Shown piece by piece: positions 45,239-54,080 of a stretch of DNA of 64,000 nucleotides. Source of the DNA: Williamsia muralis (lineage in GTDB: Bacteria; Actinomycetota; Actinomycetes; Mycobacteriales; Mycobacteriaceae); the NCBI RefSeq assembly GCF_002735905.1, contig NZ_PEBD01000010.1:620001-684000 (forward strand). Reading direction: 5' to 3'. How positions within the stretch are numbered: the stretch's first letter is position 1; each line of letters begins with the position of its first letter. Below the pieces are notes generated by a model, which saw only the letters and a program-made list of their open reading frames with translations, was not told the origin of the DNA and made no database searches. The position numbers and the translations under genes were made by a program.

Positions 45239-45406
45239 GTGGCCTCCTCAACAGACGTGCGCCCCAAGATCACCTTGGCCTGCGAGGTTTGCAAACACCG
45301 CAACTACATCACCAAGAAGAACCGCCGCAACGATCCCGATCGCCTCGAGATCAAGAAGTTCTGCCCGAACTGCGGCAAGCACCAGAACCACAAGGAATCG
45401 CGCTAA
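45239..45406 (+). CDS. rpmG: Ribosomal protein L33, zinc-binding form
   Basis: 55 residues, GTG start with GAAAGG upstream. Two CxxC pairs (CEVCKHRNY and [14 protein letters not shown]) mark the zinc-containing form of bL33. It opens the block rpmG-hadAB-tRNA-Trp-secE-nusG-rplK-rplA known from mycobacteria. A frame running in from the repeat array upstream is not likely to be translated as part of it. Confidence 0.93.
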   Translation: MASSTDVRPKITLACEVCKHRNYITKKNRRNDPDRLEIKKFCPNCGKHQNHKESR

Positions 45407-45586
45407 CTCCCACGCCGGGCGGCCGTTCGAGGCCGCCTGAGCAGCGGGGGCCACTGCGGCGCCCCAAGCGAAGTCGGCCCATTCCAGCCGACGATTTGTC
45501 CGGGAGTAGCCACGGCACCCGCGGCGCGGCCCCACATCGACAAGCCGCCGGAGTCGACGAAAAGTCGAAAGTCAGAGGTCGGTTTA

Positions 45587-46672
45587 GTGACGAATGTGAG
45601 CGAAGCCCAAGCTGCCGAGCGCATCCAGGCGATCCGGGACGGCGTCAAGCTGACCCCCGAAGAAATCGCCGAACACACGCAGGCGCTGGTGGGGTACAAG
45701 TACACCGTCGACGACTACTACGAGGTCGGCCGCGAAAAGGTGCGCGAGCATGCCCGCGCCGTCCAGGACACCAACCCCGTCCACTGGAATGAGGCCAAGG
45801 CCCGTGAGATGGGCCACGACACCCTCGTCGCCGCGCCCACGTTCGTATCCGTCCTCGGGATCATCGCCCAGCGGCGCCTCTTCGAAGATGTCATCACCGG
45901 CTACGACCTCTGGCAGATCATGCAGAGCGATCAGCGACTGGTGTTCCATCGGCCCATCAAGGTCGGCGACCACCTGATCTGCGACGTGTCCCTGGACTCG
46001 TTCCGACAGATGTCGGGCACCGACCTGATGGTCACCAAGAACGTCGTCTGGAATCAGCACAACGAGCCCGTGATGACCACGTGGACGAGCCTCGCCGCAA
46101 GGGCCGCCATCGAGGTCGACCCCGCGCTGGTCGACAAGATCGAACACGTGATGATGAGCGAGCCCCCCGGCATCGACCCGGGCAAGACCGTCAACGGCCC
46201 GTTCGCCCGCTACACCGACCCGGACCCGGCCATTGATCCAAAGGCCTATGCCGCAATCGATTTCGACACTCTGACGGTCGGACAAGAACTCCCCGCGCGG
46301 ACATTCAAGCTGACCCGCGGAAACCTGATCAACTACGCGGGTGTGGCAGGCGATCCGAACCCGATCCACTACAGCGACGAGGTCGCCAAGGTGGCCGGCC
46401 TGCAGGACGTGGTGGCCCACGGCATGCAGACCATGGGTCTCGGAGCCAGTTTCATCGGCGAGTTCATCGGAGACCCGGCAGCCATTTACGAATACAACGT
46501 GCGGTTCACCAGCCCGGTGTACGTGCCGGCCGACGACTTCGCGGCCGTCGACTTCACCGGTAAGGTGAAGTCGCTTGATCCCGACACCCGCCGCGGCCAG
46601 ATCTCGATCGTCGCCAAGCAGGGTGACCGCAAAATTTTCGGACGAGCACTCGTCAGCGTGCAGTTCAATTGA
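45587..46672 (+). CDS. Fused (3R)-hydroxyacyl-ACP dehydratase HadA-HadB
   Basis: 361 residues holding two hotdog domains. The HadA-like half (about 20-190) has YEVGREKVREHARAVQDTNPVHWNEAKAREMGHDTLVAAPTFVSVLG; the HadB-like half (about 215-361) has LINYAGVAGDPNPIHYSDEVAKVAGLQDVVAHGM. HadB carries the catalytic Asp and His (GDPNPIH). Here the HadA half also has Asp-Thr-Asn-Pro-Val-His, which M. tuberculosis HadA lacks. The enzyme dehydrates 3-hydroxyacyl-ACP in the FAS-II cycle that builds mycolic acids and is the target of thiacetazone-type drugs. No separate hadC follows. GTG start at 45587; a second GTG three codons later is possible. Confidence 0.93.
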   Translation: MTNVSEAQAAERIQAIRDGVKLTPEEIAEHTQALVGYKYTVDDYYEVGREKVREHARAVQDTNPVHWNEAKAREMGHDTLVAAPTFVSVLGIIAQRRLFEDVITGYDLWQIMQSDQRLVFHRPIKVGDHLICDVSLDSFRQMSGTDLMVTKNVVWNQHNEPVMTTWTSLAARAAIEVDPALVDKIEHVMMSEPPGIDPGKTVNGPFARYTDPDPAIDPKAYAAIDFDTLTVGQELPARTFKLTRGNLINYAGVAGDPNPIHYSDEVAKVAGLQDVVAHGMQTMGLGASFIGEFIGDPAAIYEYNVRFTSPVYVPADDFAAVDFTGKVKSLDPDTRRGQISIVAKQGDRKIFGRALVSVQFN

Positions 46673-46775
46673 TCGTCGGTACGGATGACCTGCGGTTTCC
46701 GCGGGTCAACACCGAGTTGGAGTTCAACCCGCCCGGTGACGTACACTTCAATAGTCTGAGTTCTACTCATACTTG

Positions 46776-46808
46776 CGCGCTGCCCTGAGGGTGGCGCGTT
46801 GGTTTTGT
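46776..46808 (+). terminator. Terminator-like hairpin after hadAB
   Basis: CGCGCTGCCC, a TGA loop, then GGGTGGCGCG (two G-U pairs) followed by TTGGTTTTG. It separates hadAB from the tRNA-Trp/secE unit. Confidence 0.55.
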
Positions 46809-46880
46809 GTAGTGCAGACACCGGGTCGACGTGGCCTCGAGACCATCGCAAGGTGGTCACCGAGTAACTCGCCGTTCCAA

Positions 46881-46953
<73 letters not shown>

Positions 46954-47062
46954 CCCTTGACGGTGTGCACGTCGGCACCTCAGGGCACCCGATGTCAGCT
47001 GTTCGGTGCCCAGGCACATCGCCTGCCGCCGAACATCCGACTTCAGCCACGAGAGGATCAAG

Positions 47063-47557
47063 TTGAGCAAGCGCGACCGTGCCGAACGCGCCAAGAGCGC
47101 GGCCGAGTCGAACGACGAGGTCGAGGTCGACACCTCAGTCGACGGCGAAGCCGGTTCGGTGGACGAGTCCGATGCTGAGAACGTCTCCGACGGAGACACT
47201 CAGACGGCGGCTCGCCCGACGGGTAAGCGTTCGCCGCGTGGCAAACGGACGAACCTGACGAAGAGCGACGACGACGATTCGGCGGGATCGGCCGTCGCCA
47301 CCAAGGAAAAGACCAAAGACAAAAAGAAAGACGGCAAACGCAAGCGAGTCCGGCCCGAGGACAGCCACAATCCCTTCATCCGGTTGTGGATCTTCCTCAA
47401 GCAGGTTGTCAGCGAGCTCAAGAAGGTCATCTGGCCTACTCGCAAGCAGCTGATTCAGTACACGATCGTCGTGCTGATCTTCGTGATCATCATGGTCGCG
47501 TTCATCTCTGGGCTGGATCTGGGCTTTGCAAAGGCCGTTTTGTGGCTGTTCGGGTAA
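47063..47557 (+). CDS. secE: SecE preprotein translocase subunit with long charged N-terminus
   Basis: 164 residues. TTG start at 47063 with a GAGAGG ribosome site six bases upstream. Only the last ~65 residues form the SecE domain: FLKQVVSELKKVIWPTRKQLIQYTIVVLIFVIIMVAFISGLDLGFAKAVLWLF, with one membrane helix. The first ~95 residues are disordered: an acidic half (DDEVEVDTSVDGEAG) then a basic half (KEKTKDKKKDGKRKRVRP). SecE clamps the SecY channel. Confidence 0.92.
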   Translation: MSKRDRAERAKSAAESNDEVEVDTSVDGEAGSVDESDAENVSDGDTQTAARPTGKRSPRGKRTNLTKSDDDDSAGSAVATKEKTKDKKKDGKRKRVRPEDSHNPFIRLWIFLKQVVSELKKVIWPTRKQLIQYTIVVLIFVIIMVAFISGLDLGFAKAVLWLFG

Positions 47558-47599
47558 TCACCCGCACGGCCGCTTCGAGGAAAGGGAGCGTGGGCTGCA

Positions 47600-48433
47600 G
47601 TGAGCACCCCCGAGAACGACGCTGAGATCAGCGAGACCGAAACCGACGTCACCGATCAGACGGTCGGTGATTCGGAGGCTGTTGACAGTGGCATCTCCGA
47701 TCCCGAAGCGCCGGCTGATTCCGACAGCAGCGACCAAGACGCCTCCGGCGAGACCGACCAGGACGCCTCCGGCGAGGACGTGGCCCCCGAGGTCGTCGAA
47801 CCCGAGGAAGAAGAGGACCCGGTCGAGGCCCTCAAGAAGTCCCTCAAGCGCGCTGCCGGCGACTGGTACGTGATCCACTCCTACGCCGGTTACGAGAACA
47901 AGGTGAAGGCCAACCTCGAGACCCGCGTCCAGAACCTGGATGTGGGCGACTACATCTTCCAGGTCGAGGTGCCCACCGAAGAAGTCACCGAGATCAAGAA
48001 CGGCCAGCCCAAGAAGGTCAACCGCAAGGTGCTGCCGGGTTACATCCTCGTGCGCATGGACCTCAATGACGAATCGTGGGGCGCGGTGCGCAACACCCCG
48101 GGCGTCACGGGCTTCGTGGGATTGACCTCGCGTCCTTCGCCGTTGTCCATGGATGACGTGCTCAAGTTCCTGCTGCCCCGTGCCGAGCCGAAGAAGTCGT
48201 CGGCGAAAGCCGGCAGCGACGCCGGTTCCGATCTGGCCGCTGCCTCCGCACCGGTGGTCGAGGTCGACTTCGCGGTCGGCGAGTCGGTCACCGTCATGGA
48301 CGGCCCGTTCGCGACGTTGCCCGCATCGATCAGCGAGGTCAACGCCGAGCAGCGCAAGGTGAAGGTGCTCGTCTCGATCTTCGGTCGCGAGACCCCGGTC
48401 GAACTCGCCTTCAACCAGGTAGAGAAGATCTGA
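47600..48433 (+). CDS. nusG: Transcription antitermination factor NusG
   Basis: 277 residues, GTG start. About 90 acidic, low-complexity residues, including a repeated DQDASGE unit, precede the NGN domain ([51 protein letters not shown]). A KOW domain ends the protein ([35 protein letters not shown]). NusG binds RNA polymerase and links it to Rho or the ribosome. It is followed by a short duplication of its own 3' end. Confidence 0.95.
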   Translation: MSTPENDAEISETETDVTDQTVGDSEAVDSGISDPEAPADSDSSDQDASGETDQDASGEDVAPEVVEPEEEEDPVEALKKSLKRAAGDWYVIHSYAGYENKVKANLETRVQNLDVGDYIFQVEVPTEEVTEIKNGQPKKVNRKVLPGYILVRMDLNDESWGAVRNTPGVTGFVGLTSRPSPLSMDDVLKFLLPRAEPKKSSAKAGSDAGSDLAAASAPVVEVDFAVGESVTVMDGPFATLPASISEVNAEQRKVKVLVSIFGRETPVELAFNQVEKI

Positions 48434-48459
48434 CGATCCGGCAGGTCGAGAAGATCTAA
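48416..48459 (+). repeat. Partial duplication of the nusG stop region
   Basis: The last 18 bases of nusG (48416-48433, encoding QVEKI and stop) recur at 48442-48459 with two mismatches and in the same sense (again QVEKI, stop TAA), 26 bases downstream. It looks like a remnant of a tandem duplication. Confidence 0.75.
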
Positions 48460-48462
48460 GAC

Positions 48463-48487
48463 TTTCGCGTCTCCAGCGGGCGCGAAA
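48463..48487 (+). terminator. Hairpin between nusG and rplK
   Basis: TTTCGCG and CGCGAAA arms at about 48463-48487. A second small hairpin (GGGCTGA with TCAGCCC) follows at about 48490-48510. There is no U tract, so it may be an attenuator or processing site rather than a full terminator. Confidence 0.4.
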
Positions 48488-48539
48488 CCGGGCTGAGTGT
48501 TGTCAGCCCAAACGCAATCAATCAGAAACAGGGAAAAGG

Positions 48540-48977
48540 ATGCCCCCCAAGAAGAAAAAGAAGCTGTCCGGGATCATCAAGCTTCAGATCCAGGCCGGCG
48601 CAGCCAACCCCGCACCCCCCGTGGGTCCGGCACTCGGCCAGCATGGCGTGAACATCATGGAGTTCTGCAAGGCGTACAACGCCGCGACAGAAAGCCAGCG
48701 CGGCAACGTCGTGCCCGTGGAGATCTACGTTTACGAAGATCGCTCCTTCGACTTCAAGTTGAAGACCCCGCCGGCCGCCAAACTGCTGCTGAAGGCCGCC
48801 GGTCTGCAGAAGGGTTCGGGAGAGCCGCACAAGACCAAGGTCGGCAAGGTCACGATGGACCAGGTCCGCGAGATCGCCAAGACCAAGCAGGAAGACCTCA
48901 ACGCCAACGACGTTGAACAGGCCGCCAAGATCATCGCCGGAACCGCCCGCTCCATGGGCATCACGGTCGAGGCCTGA
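48540..48977 (+). CDS. rplK: Ribosomal protein L11
   Basis: 145 residues, normal length. N-terminal Pro-rich domain: [38 protein letters not shown], the thiostrepton-binding domain. C-terminal RNA-binding domain: [15 protein letters not shown], then [11 protein letters not shown]. It binds 23S rRNA at the GTPase-associated centre. GGAAAAGG lies before the ATG. Confidence 0.97.
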   Translation: MPPKKKKKLSGIIKLQIQAGAANPAPPVGPALGQHGVNIMEFCKAYNAATESQRGNVVPVEIYVYEDRSFDFKLKTPPAAKLLLKAAGLQKGSGEPHKTKVGKVTMDQVREIAKTKQEDLNANDVEQAAKIIAGTARSMGITVEA

Positions 48978-49100
48978 GTCTCTTCCTCGAACAGACATCA
49001 CGTGGGAGGGCCGGCTCGGTCCGCACCACCAACCCCGCCTAGAACGCGAAGAGCGATCTGACAAGCAATCGCTCGAGCTGCGGAGAAAGACAGAGCAAAC

Positions 49101-49811
49101 ATGAGTAAAACCAGTAAGGCCTACAAAGCCGCTGCGGAAAAGGTCGACAAGTCCAAGCTCTACAGCCCGCTGGAGGCTGCCAAGCTTGCCAAGGAGACCG
49201 CTTCCACCAAGACCGACGCAACCGTCGAGGTCGCCGTCCGTCTCGGCGTCGATCCCCGTAAGGCAGACCAGATGGTGCGCGGCACCGTCAACCTGCCCCA
49301 CGGCACCGGCAAGACCGCCCGCGTCATCGTGTTCGCCGCCGGCGACAAGGCCAATGAGGCCGTCGCCGCCGGAGCCGACGAAGTGGGCGCCGAGGATCTG
49401 ATCGAGCGGATCCAGGGCGGCTGGCTCGACTTCGACGCCGCGATCGCCACCCCTGACCAGATGGCCAAGGTCGGCCGGATCGCGCGCGTCCTCGGACCGC
49501 GTGGCCTGATGCCGAACCCGAAGACGGGCACGGTCACCACCGACGTGACCAAAGCCGTCAACGAGATCAAGGGCGGAAAGATCAACTTCCGCGTCGACAA
49601 GGCAGCCAACCTGCACTTCGTCATCGGCAAGGCTTCGTTCGACGAGAAGAAGCTGGTCGAGAACTACGGCGCTGCCGTCGACGAGATCCTGCGCGCGAAG
49701 CCCTCTGCAGCCAAGGGCCGGTACCTCAAGAAGGTCACCGTATCGACCACCACCGGACCGGGCATCCCGGTGGATCCTGCGGTGAACCGCAATTACCTCG
49801 AAGAGGACTGA
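49101..49811 (+). CDS. rplA: Ribosomal protein L1
   Basis: 236 residues. L1 signature [22 protein letters not shown]-like segment ([21 protein letters not shown] here) and [24 protein letters not shown]. It binds 23S rRNA at the L1 stalk and, in many bacteria, represses its own rplK-rplA message. A strong terminator follows. Confidence 0.97.
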   Translation: MSKTSKAYKAAAEKVDKSKLYSPLEAAKLAKETASTKTDATVEVAVRLGVDPRKADQMVRGTVNLPHGTGKTARVIVFAAGDKANEAVAAGADEVGAEDLIERIQGGWLDFDAAIATPDQMAKVGRIARVLGPRGLMPNPKTGTVTTDVTKAVNEIKGGKINFRVDKAANLHFVIGKASFDEKKLVENYGAAVDEILRAKPSAAKGRYLKKVTVSTTTGPGIPVDPAVNRNYLEED

Positions 49812-49834
49812 AGTCTTCCTCTAGGCCAGGCACA

Positions 49835-49871
49835 ACAAAACCGGGACTCCCTATGGGGGTCCCGGTTTTGT
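49835..49871 (+). terminator. Strong terminator after rplA
   Basis: Arms ACAAAACCGGGAC and GTCCCGGTTTTGT (13 pairs, perfect) with an inner TCCC/GGGG extension. The run of T in the second arm and the position 24 bases after the rplA stop make it a clear transcription end. Confidence 0.88.
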
Positions 49872-49941
49872 GTTGGTGGCCTCGGTCGCCGGTTCTCGAA
49901 CGGGGTTCCGGCACTGTGCATTTGGCTCGCCGGCGCTCGCG

Positions 49942-50032
49942 GGCGGATGGCCCTTTATCGCGTGTTCTTCCCTCGTCGACTCAGTCGCTGCGCTCCCTCG
50001 CTCCTCAGTCCAGAACACGCGGGCCATCCGCC
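49942..50032. repeat. Long interrupted palindrome downstream of rplA
   Basis: Two blocks are mirrored: GGCGGATGGCCC (49942-49953) with GGGCCATCCGCC (50021-50032), and CGCGTGTTCT (49959-49968) with AGAACACGCG (50012-50021). The 43-base centre has CTGCGCTCCCTCGCTCCTC. No reading frame with a ribosome site is present. The 342-base gap between rplA and the next gene holds only this and the two terminator hairpins. Confidence 0.75.
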
Positions 50033-50091
50033 GGGCGGTGTCCGCTTTGCTTCGCTCGCGTCGGGGGTGTCCTTCCCTCAGATCTGCTTAG

Positions 50092-50132
50092 AACGAGGGG
50101 GCCGAGGGAGTATTTCCCTCGGTCCCCTCGTT
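50092..50132. terminator. Bidirectional terminator hairpin
   Basis: Two 18-base arms (50092-50109 and 50115-50132) round a GTATT loop, with a single G-T mismatch pair, ending in TTTT on the plus strand. It lies 21 bases beyond the stop of the minus-strand LLM gene. Confidence 0.8.
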
Positions 50133-50153
50133 TTCGCCAGTTTTCGGGTTCGA

Positions 50154-51152
50154 TCAGACCTTTGCGGTCTTCATGGCTTCGGCGGTGAGTTCGAGAGAAC
50201 GGATACGTCCCGCACTGGTCACCGACTGGTGGGCCACGATGACCTCATCGGCCTGGGCCAACTCGGCGAAATCTTCCAAGAAGCCGCGTACGTCCGCACC
50301 CGTGCCGACGCCGGTGTACTTCATCATGTGGGCGATACCGCGGCCCTCGCGGGTGGTGAGGAAAGCATCGATCTCCTCATCGCTGTACTCGGGTGTCGAC
50401 GGTCCGCGGGTGATGAACATCCGCACCCGGATCCGCCGCAACGCCTCGAAGTCCCGCGCCGCCTCGTCGGCGTCCTCGGCCGCGACAACGTTCGCGCCCG
50501 CGATCACATAGGGCTCCGGCAGCTGAGCCGAGGGCTTGAACTCGCGGCGATAGAGGGCCACCGCCTGCTCGAGGGCATCGGGCGAGAAATGCGACGCGAA
50601 GGCGTAGGGGAGCCCGAGAGCAGCGGCCAGTTGAGCGCCGAACAGCGACGAACCAAGGATGTACAACGGCACATCCGTCCCCGCGCCGGGAACGGCCTGA
50701 ACGCCGGGGATCCGCGACTGTCCGCGCAGGTAGGCCTGCAGTTCGAGGACGTCCTGCGGGAAGCTCTCGGCCGAGCTGTGGTCTCGGCGCAGCGCGCGCA
50801 TCGTCGCCTGGTCGCTACCGGGTGCGCGACCCAGACCCAGATCGATCCGACCGGGGTGCAGCGTCTCCAGGGTTCCGAACTGCTCGGCGATCGTCAGCGG
50901 CGCATGGTTGGGGAGCATGATGCCGCCGGCACCCAGACGAATGGTCTCGGTGTGCGCGGCGATATGAGCGATCAACACACTGGTGGCCGATGACGCGATC
51001 GACTCCATGTTGTGGTGCTCGGCGTACCAGACTCGCTTGTAGCCGTTGCGTTCTCCGGCCTGGGCCAGCGCAACACTCGCCTCGAAGCTCGCGCGAGCGG
51101 ACTCGCCCGGCGCAATCGGTGCAAGATCGAGAATCGACAGGGTCAAGGACAT
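50154..51152 (-). CDS. LLM-class flavin-dependent oxidoreductase (bacterial luciferase-like)
   Basis: 332 residues, single TIM barrel. Typical of the luciferase-like group with [75 protein letters not shown]. The substrate is unknown. It lies 131 bases downstream of a flavin reductase-like gene on the same strand, which could supply reduced FMN. Confidence 0.85.
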   Translation of the reverse strand: MSLTLSILDLAPIAPGESARASFEASVALAQAGERNGYKRVWYAEHHNMESIASSATSVLIAHIAAHTETIRLGAGGIMLPNHAPLTIAEQFGTLETLHPGRIDLGLGRAPGSDQATMRALRRDHSSAESFPQDVLELQAYLRGQSRIPGVQAVPGAGTDVPLYILGSSLFGAQLAAALGLPYAFASHFSPDALEQAVALYRREFKPSAQLPEPYVIAGANVVAAEDADEAARDFEALRRIRVRMFITRGPSTPEYSDEEIDAFLTTREGRGIAHMMKYTGVGTGADVRGFLEDFAELAQADEVIVAHQSVTSAGRIRSLELTAEAMKTAKV

Positions 51153-51283
51153 AGACGGGCCTTCTTCACTGCTGGAAAGTAGTCATCACGCGAAATAGTT
51201 GTACGTGTGCAACAACGCTTGAGCGCGTCACTACCTTCCCGAAACCGATCAAAATCCGTCCGGATGGCGCAGCCGGAGCGATG

Positions 51284-51898
51284 TCAGGGTCGTTCGCGTT
51301 CGACAACCCGGCCCGGCAGACCCCATTCGGTCCGGCCCAGGCGACTGACCGGCGCCAGCCTGGTGAAGTCCGGATGGCCATCGGCGGCCGCGACAGCGGG
51401 GTCGACCGTCACCGCGACCACACGCCCCATCACCACCTGCGAGTTGCCCACCTCGATGATCTGGTGGAGTTCGCATTCGATGGCCACCGGGCTGTCGCGG
51501 ACCCGCAGGCAGTCGACGACCGTCGCCGGTGCCGAGGCGACGCCCACGGCGGTGAACTCGTTGACGTCCTCGGCGAAGCCGGCCGAAGTGGCATTGACCT
51601 GGTCCATCATCGACTCCGTGGCGATGTTGACGACAAACTGGCCGGTGGCCGCCGCATTGTCCGCGCTGTGTTTGCCGCCGACGGCGGTGAACTGCACGAC
51701 CATCGGATCGGTGGAGCTGACAGAGAAGAAGCTGAACGGTGCGAGGTTGTCCACGCCCTCGGCGCTGCGCGAGGACACCCAGGCGATCGGCCGCGGGACG
51801 ATCGCGGTGGTGATCAGCTTGTAGAAGTCACGCGTGGAGGTGTTGGAGTGGTCGAAGAGCGTTCGACCGGCCAGGGTTTCGTCGACATCTCGATTCAC
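51284..51898 (-). CDS. Flavin reductase-like FMN-binding protein
   Basis: 204 residues. Split-barrel flavin-binding fold: FYKLITTAIVPRPIAWVSSRSAEGVDNLAPFSFFSVSSTDPMVVQF, GQFVVNIATESMMDQVNATSAGFAEDVNEF, and LHQIIEVGNSQVVMGRVV. It would reduce flavin with NAD(P)H or act on a small substrate. The LLM oxidase gene downstream is a possible partner. Confidence 0.83.
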   Translation of the reverse strand: MNRDVDETLAGRTLFDHSNTSTRDFYKLITTAIVPRPIAWVSSRSAEGVDNLAPFSFFSVSSTDPMVVQFTAVGGKHSADNAAATGQFVVNIATESMMDQVNATSAGFAEDVNEFTAVGVASAPATVVDCLRVRDSPVAIECELHQIIEVGNSQVVMGRVVAVTVDPAVAAADGHPDFTRLAPVSRLGRTEWGLPGRVVERERP

Positions 51899-51911
51899 CC
51901 GTCCAGCATTC

Positions 51912-51944
51912 CACCAGCCGCACGACGGCGTCGTGCGGCTGGTG
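51912..51944 (-). terminator. Perfect 15-bp hairpin between two minus-strand genes
   Basis: CACCAGCCGCACGAC, a three-base loop, then GTCGTGCGGCTGGTG. It lies between the RibD-like gene and the flavin reductase gene, so it probably ends the tetR-ribD-like transcript. Confidence 0.7.
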
Positions 51945-51963
51945 TCCCGCGCTCAGGCGCGGC

Positions 51964-52512
51964 TCATCCGGCCGACACCCGGTAGACGCTCTGGGTCATC
52001 CCGTTGCCGAGAGTTGTGGTGCGCACGTGATCGAGCGGGATGTCGTGATCGATGGCGCCGAACAACGGCAGACCGGATCCGATGATCACCGGTGCCGTGG
52101 TGATCGTGATCTCGGTGATCAGGCCCCGCTGGAGAAAGCTGGTGATCAGACGGCCGCCGTCGGCATAGACATGGCGGACACCCTCGTCGTGAGCAGCGTC
52201 GAAGAACGCGTCGAGACCGCGGTGCACGGAGATCCGGTCGTCGACTCCGGGCTCGAGGGTGGTACTGAGCACGAACACGCGCATCCCCTCGTACGGCCAT
52301 GTGTCGAAACTGCACCCGACCTCATATGTGTTGCGGCCCATGACAATCGCGTCCGTGGTCGCTATGAAGGCGTCGTAACCGGTTTCGCCGAGGTCCTCGT
52401 CGCGACTCAACAGCCAATCGATGCCACCGTCCGTGCGGGCGATGTAGCCGTCGACGCTGGTGGCGATGAACACCGCTCCGGTGACAGGGCTCGGGGAAGG
52501 GGAAGTGGTCAT
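51964..52512 (-). CDS. Dihydrofolate reductase-like / RibD C-terminal domain protein
   Basis: 182 residues. VFIATSVDGYIARTDGGIDWLLSRDEDLG is the RibD-C/YwjB family opening, then AIVMGRNTYEVGCSF and VRHVYADGGRLITSFLQRGLITEITITTAPVIIGSGLPLFG. It binds NADPH; the substrate is unknown and is probably not dihydrofolate. It lies 10 bases downstream of a tetR gene and is likely its target. Confidence 0.88.
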   Translation of the reverse strand: MTTSPSPSPVTGAVFIATSVDGYIARTDGGIDWLLSRDEDLGETGYDAFIATTDAIVMGRNTYEVGCSFDTWPYEGMRVFVLSTTLEPGVDDRISVHRGLDAFFDAAHDEGVRHVYADGGRLITSFLQRGLITEITITTAPVIIGSGLPLFGAIDHDIPLDHVRTTTLGNGMTQSVYRVSAG

Positions 52513-52522
52513 TGCTGTCCTT

Positions 52523-53098
52523 TCATGTCCAGGTGGTGATGAGTCGGTCGAACTCGTCTCCGAGAATCTCGATGAGGGAGCCGTGCGGTTGCACGGTCCA
52601 GCCGAGGAACGTGCCCTCGAGAAGTGCGAACAACGTTCGGGCTGCAGCCGGCGGAAGAGGCGCGCCGGGTAGTTCGTCGCTTTCGACCGCCCTTGCGATG
52701 ACGGCTTGCAGTTGTCGGCGCTTTTTGTCCCAGCCGGCAGCGAGCAGTCGAGTCAGTTCCGGGTCGCCGAGATCCATCGCCAGGGAGGACACGTGGTTGC
52801 CGGCCTGGTCGGGGTCGTCGCTGTCGGTGTAGGACTCGACCGACAATCGACGAAGCGTCGCCAGGATCGGTTCGCCCGGGCGTCCGACGTCGTCGAGATC
52901 GATTGCGTCGACCCAGCGCTGCGACGAGGCGATGAGCAACCCGCGTTTGGAACCGAAGCGCTTGACGAAGGTCGCTGCCGAGACGCCGGCCTCCCGGGCC
53001 GCCATCTCGAGGGTGAACCGGGCCGAGCCGGTCTGCGACAGGACGGCGTCGGCTGCATCGAGCAGATGATCGTCGGAGTTCACTCGAGGACGCGCCAC
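52523..53098 (-). CDS. TetR-family transcriptional regulator
   Basis: 191 residues, GTG start. N-terminal helix-turn-helix: LLDAADAVLSQTGSARFTLEMAAREAGVSAATFVKRFGSKRGLLIAS. C-terminal ligand-binding helices. It is transcribed with the RibD-like reductase gene and faces away from the DUF2786 gene. An imperfect 22-base palindrome touches its start. Confidence 0.9.
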   Translation of the reverse strand: MARPRVNSDDHLLDAADAVLSQTGSARFTLEMAAREAGVSAATFVKRFGSKRGLLIASSQRWVDAIDLDDVGRPGEPILATLRRLSVESYTDSDDPDQAGNHVSSLAMDLGDPELTRLLAAGWDKKRRQLQAVIARAVESDELPGAPLPPAAARTLFALLEGTFLGWTVQPHGSLIEILGDEFDRLITTWT

Positions 53099-53102
53099 GC
53101 AG

Positions 53103-53124
53103 TTAGTAAATCATCATTGCCTAA
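53103..53124. promoter_or_regulatory. Candidate TetR operator
   Basis: A 22-base imperfect palindrome (TTAG ... CTAA outer bases, 16 of 22 positions symmetric, A/T-rich centre) starting 5 bases upstream of tetR, in the 118-base divergent gap. Confidence 0.5.
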
Positions 53125-53216
53125 TACTGCCAACGAGTGGGTCTGTCCACAGATGCCGCGTTGTGCACATGACGTTGCCGCGGGCGGGGGAGCAGTCACA
53201 CCGACGCCTTAGGGTT

Positions 53217-54044
53217 GTGAGCGTGCAAGACGACAAACTCCTGACCCGCATCTCCGGTTTGCTCAGGCAGGCAGAAGGCACCGACAACGAGCACGAGGCG
53301 CAAGCCTTCATGCAGGCGGCGCAACGGTTGGCCACCGCAGCGTCCATCGATCTGGCCGTGGCGCGGGCCCACGGGAAGCCCGAACAGCGCACATCCCCGG
53401 TGCAACGCAACATCGCGATCGGAACTGCCGGCAAGCGAGGGCTGCGCACATATGTCCAGCTGTTCGTGGCCATCGCCCACGCAAACGACATCACCTGTGA
53501 CGTCGCGAGCAACTCGACGTTTGTCTACGCCTATGGATTCCCTGGCGACATCGACACCTGTGAGGCGTTGTACAGCTCGTTGGTGGTTCAGATGGTCGCC
53601 GCCAGCGACAGCTATCTGAAGTCGGGTGCGTACAAAGGCGAGACCTTTGCTCGTGTGGTCACCGAACGCCGCGGCTGGGTACAGCGCAAGGTGGTCGAGG
53701 AGAAGCCGCTGTCACCGATCACGGCCCGGCTGAACTTCCAGTCGGCGTTCGCCGAACGGATCGGCAAGCGCCTCACGCAAGCCCGCAATGAGGCGCGTGC
53801 GGCTGCGGTCGCCGCCGACGGGGGCCGTTCCGACTCGGGAACGGCTCTGGTCCTGCGGAACAAAGAGGTAGAGGTCCGGGATTTCCACAAGGAGACGTCC
53901 ACCGCGCGGGGCACCTGGCGTTCGCAGAGCGCGTCGGCCGGCTACTCGGAGGGCGCGCGGCGGGCGGGGGACCGGGCCGGACGCCGGGCACGTATCGGCG
54001 AGGACAACCAGTTGGGTGCTGCGCGTGGGGCCCTGGAGGCGTGA
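53217..54044 (+). CDS. DUF2786 domain protein
   Basis: 275 residues, GTG start with AGGG upstream. The N-terminal ~40 residues (KLLTRISGLLRQAEGTDNEHEAQAFMQAAQRLATAASIDLAVA) form the DUF2786 helical domain found in phage and actinobacterial proteins. The middle is a mixed domain with FVYAYGFPGDIDTCEALYSSLVVQM. The C-terminus is Arg/Ala-rich and disordered. Function unknown. It is followed 20 bases later by a metallohydrolase gene, and the two probably work together. Confidence 0.82.
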   Translation: MSVQDDKLLTRISGLLRQAEGTDNEHEAQAFMQAAQRLATAASIDLAVARAHGKPEQRTSPVQRNIAIGTAGKRGLRTYVQLFVAIAHANDITCDVASNSTFVYAYGFPGDIDTCEALYSSLVVQMVAASDSYLKSGAYKGETFARVVTERRGWVQRKVVEEKPLSPITARLNFQSAFAERIGKRLTQARNEARAAAVAADGGRSDSGTALVLRNKEVEVRDFHKETSTARGTWRSQSASAGYSEGARRAGDRAGRRARIGEDNQLGAARGALEA

Positions 54045-54080
54045 GTGGGCGTGCTGAACCGTGAGTGGGCGCGTTGACGC
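54041..54080 (+). repeat. 20-bp tandem duplication between two genes
   Basis: GTGAGTGGGCG begins both 20-base units (54041 and 54061), 16 of 20 bases alike. It covers the stop of the DUF2786 gene and the start of the next gene, so it may have created the present spacing and GTG start. Confidence 0.6.
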
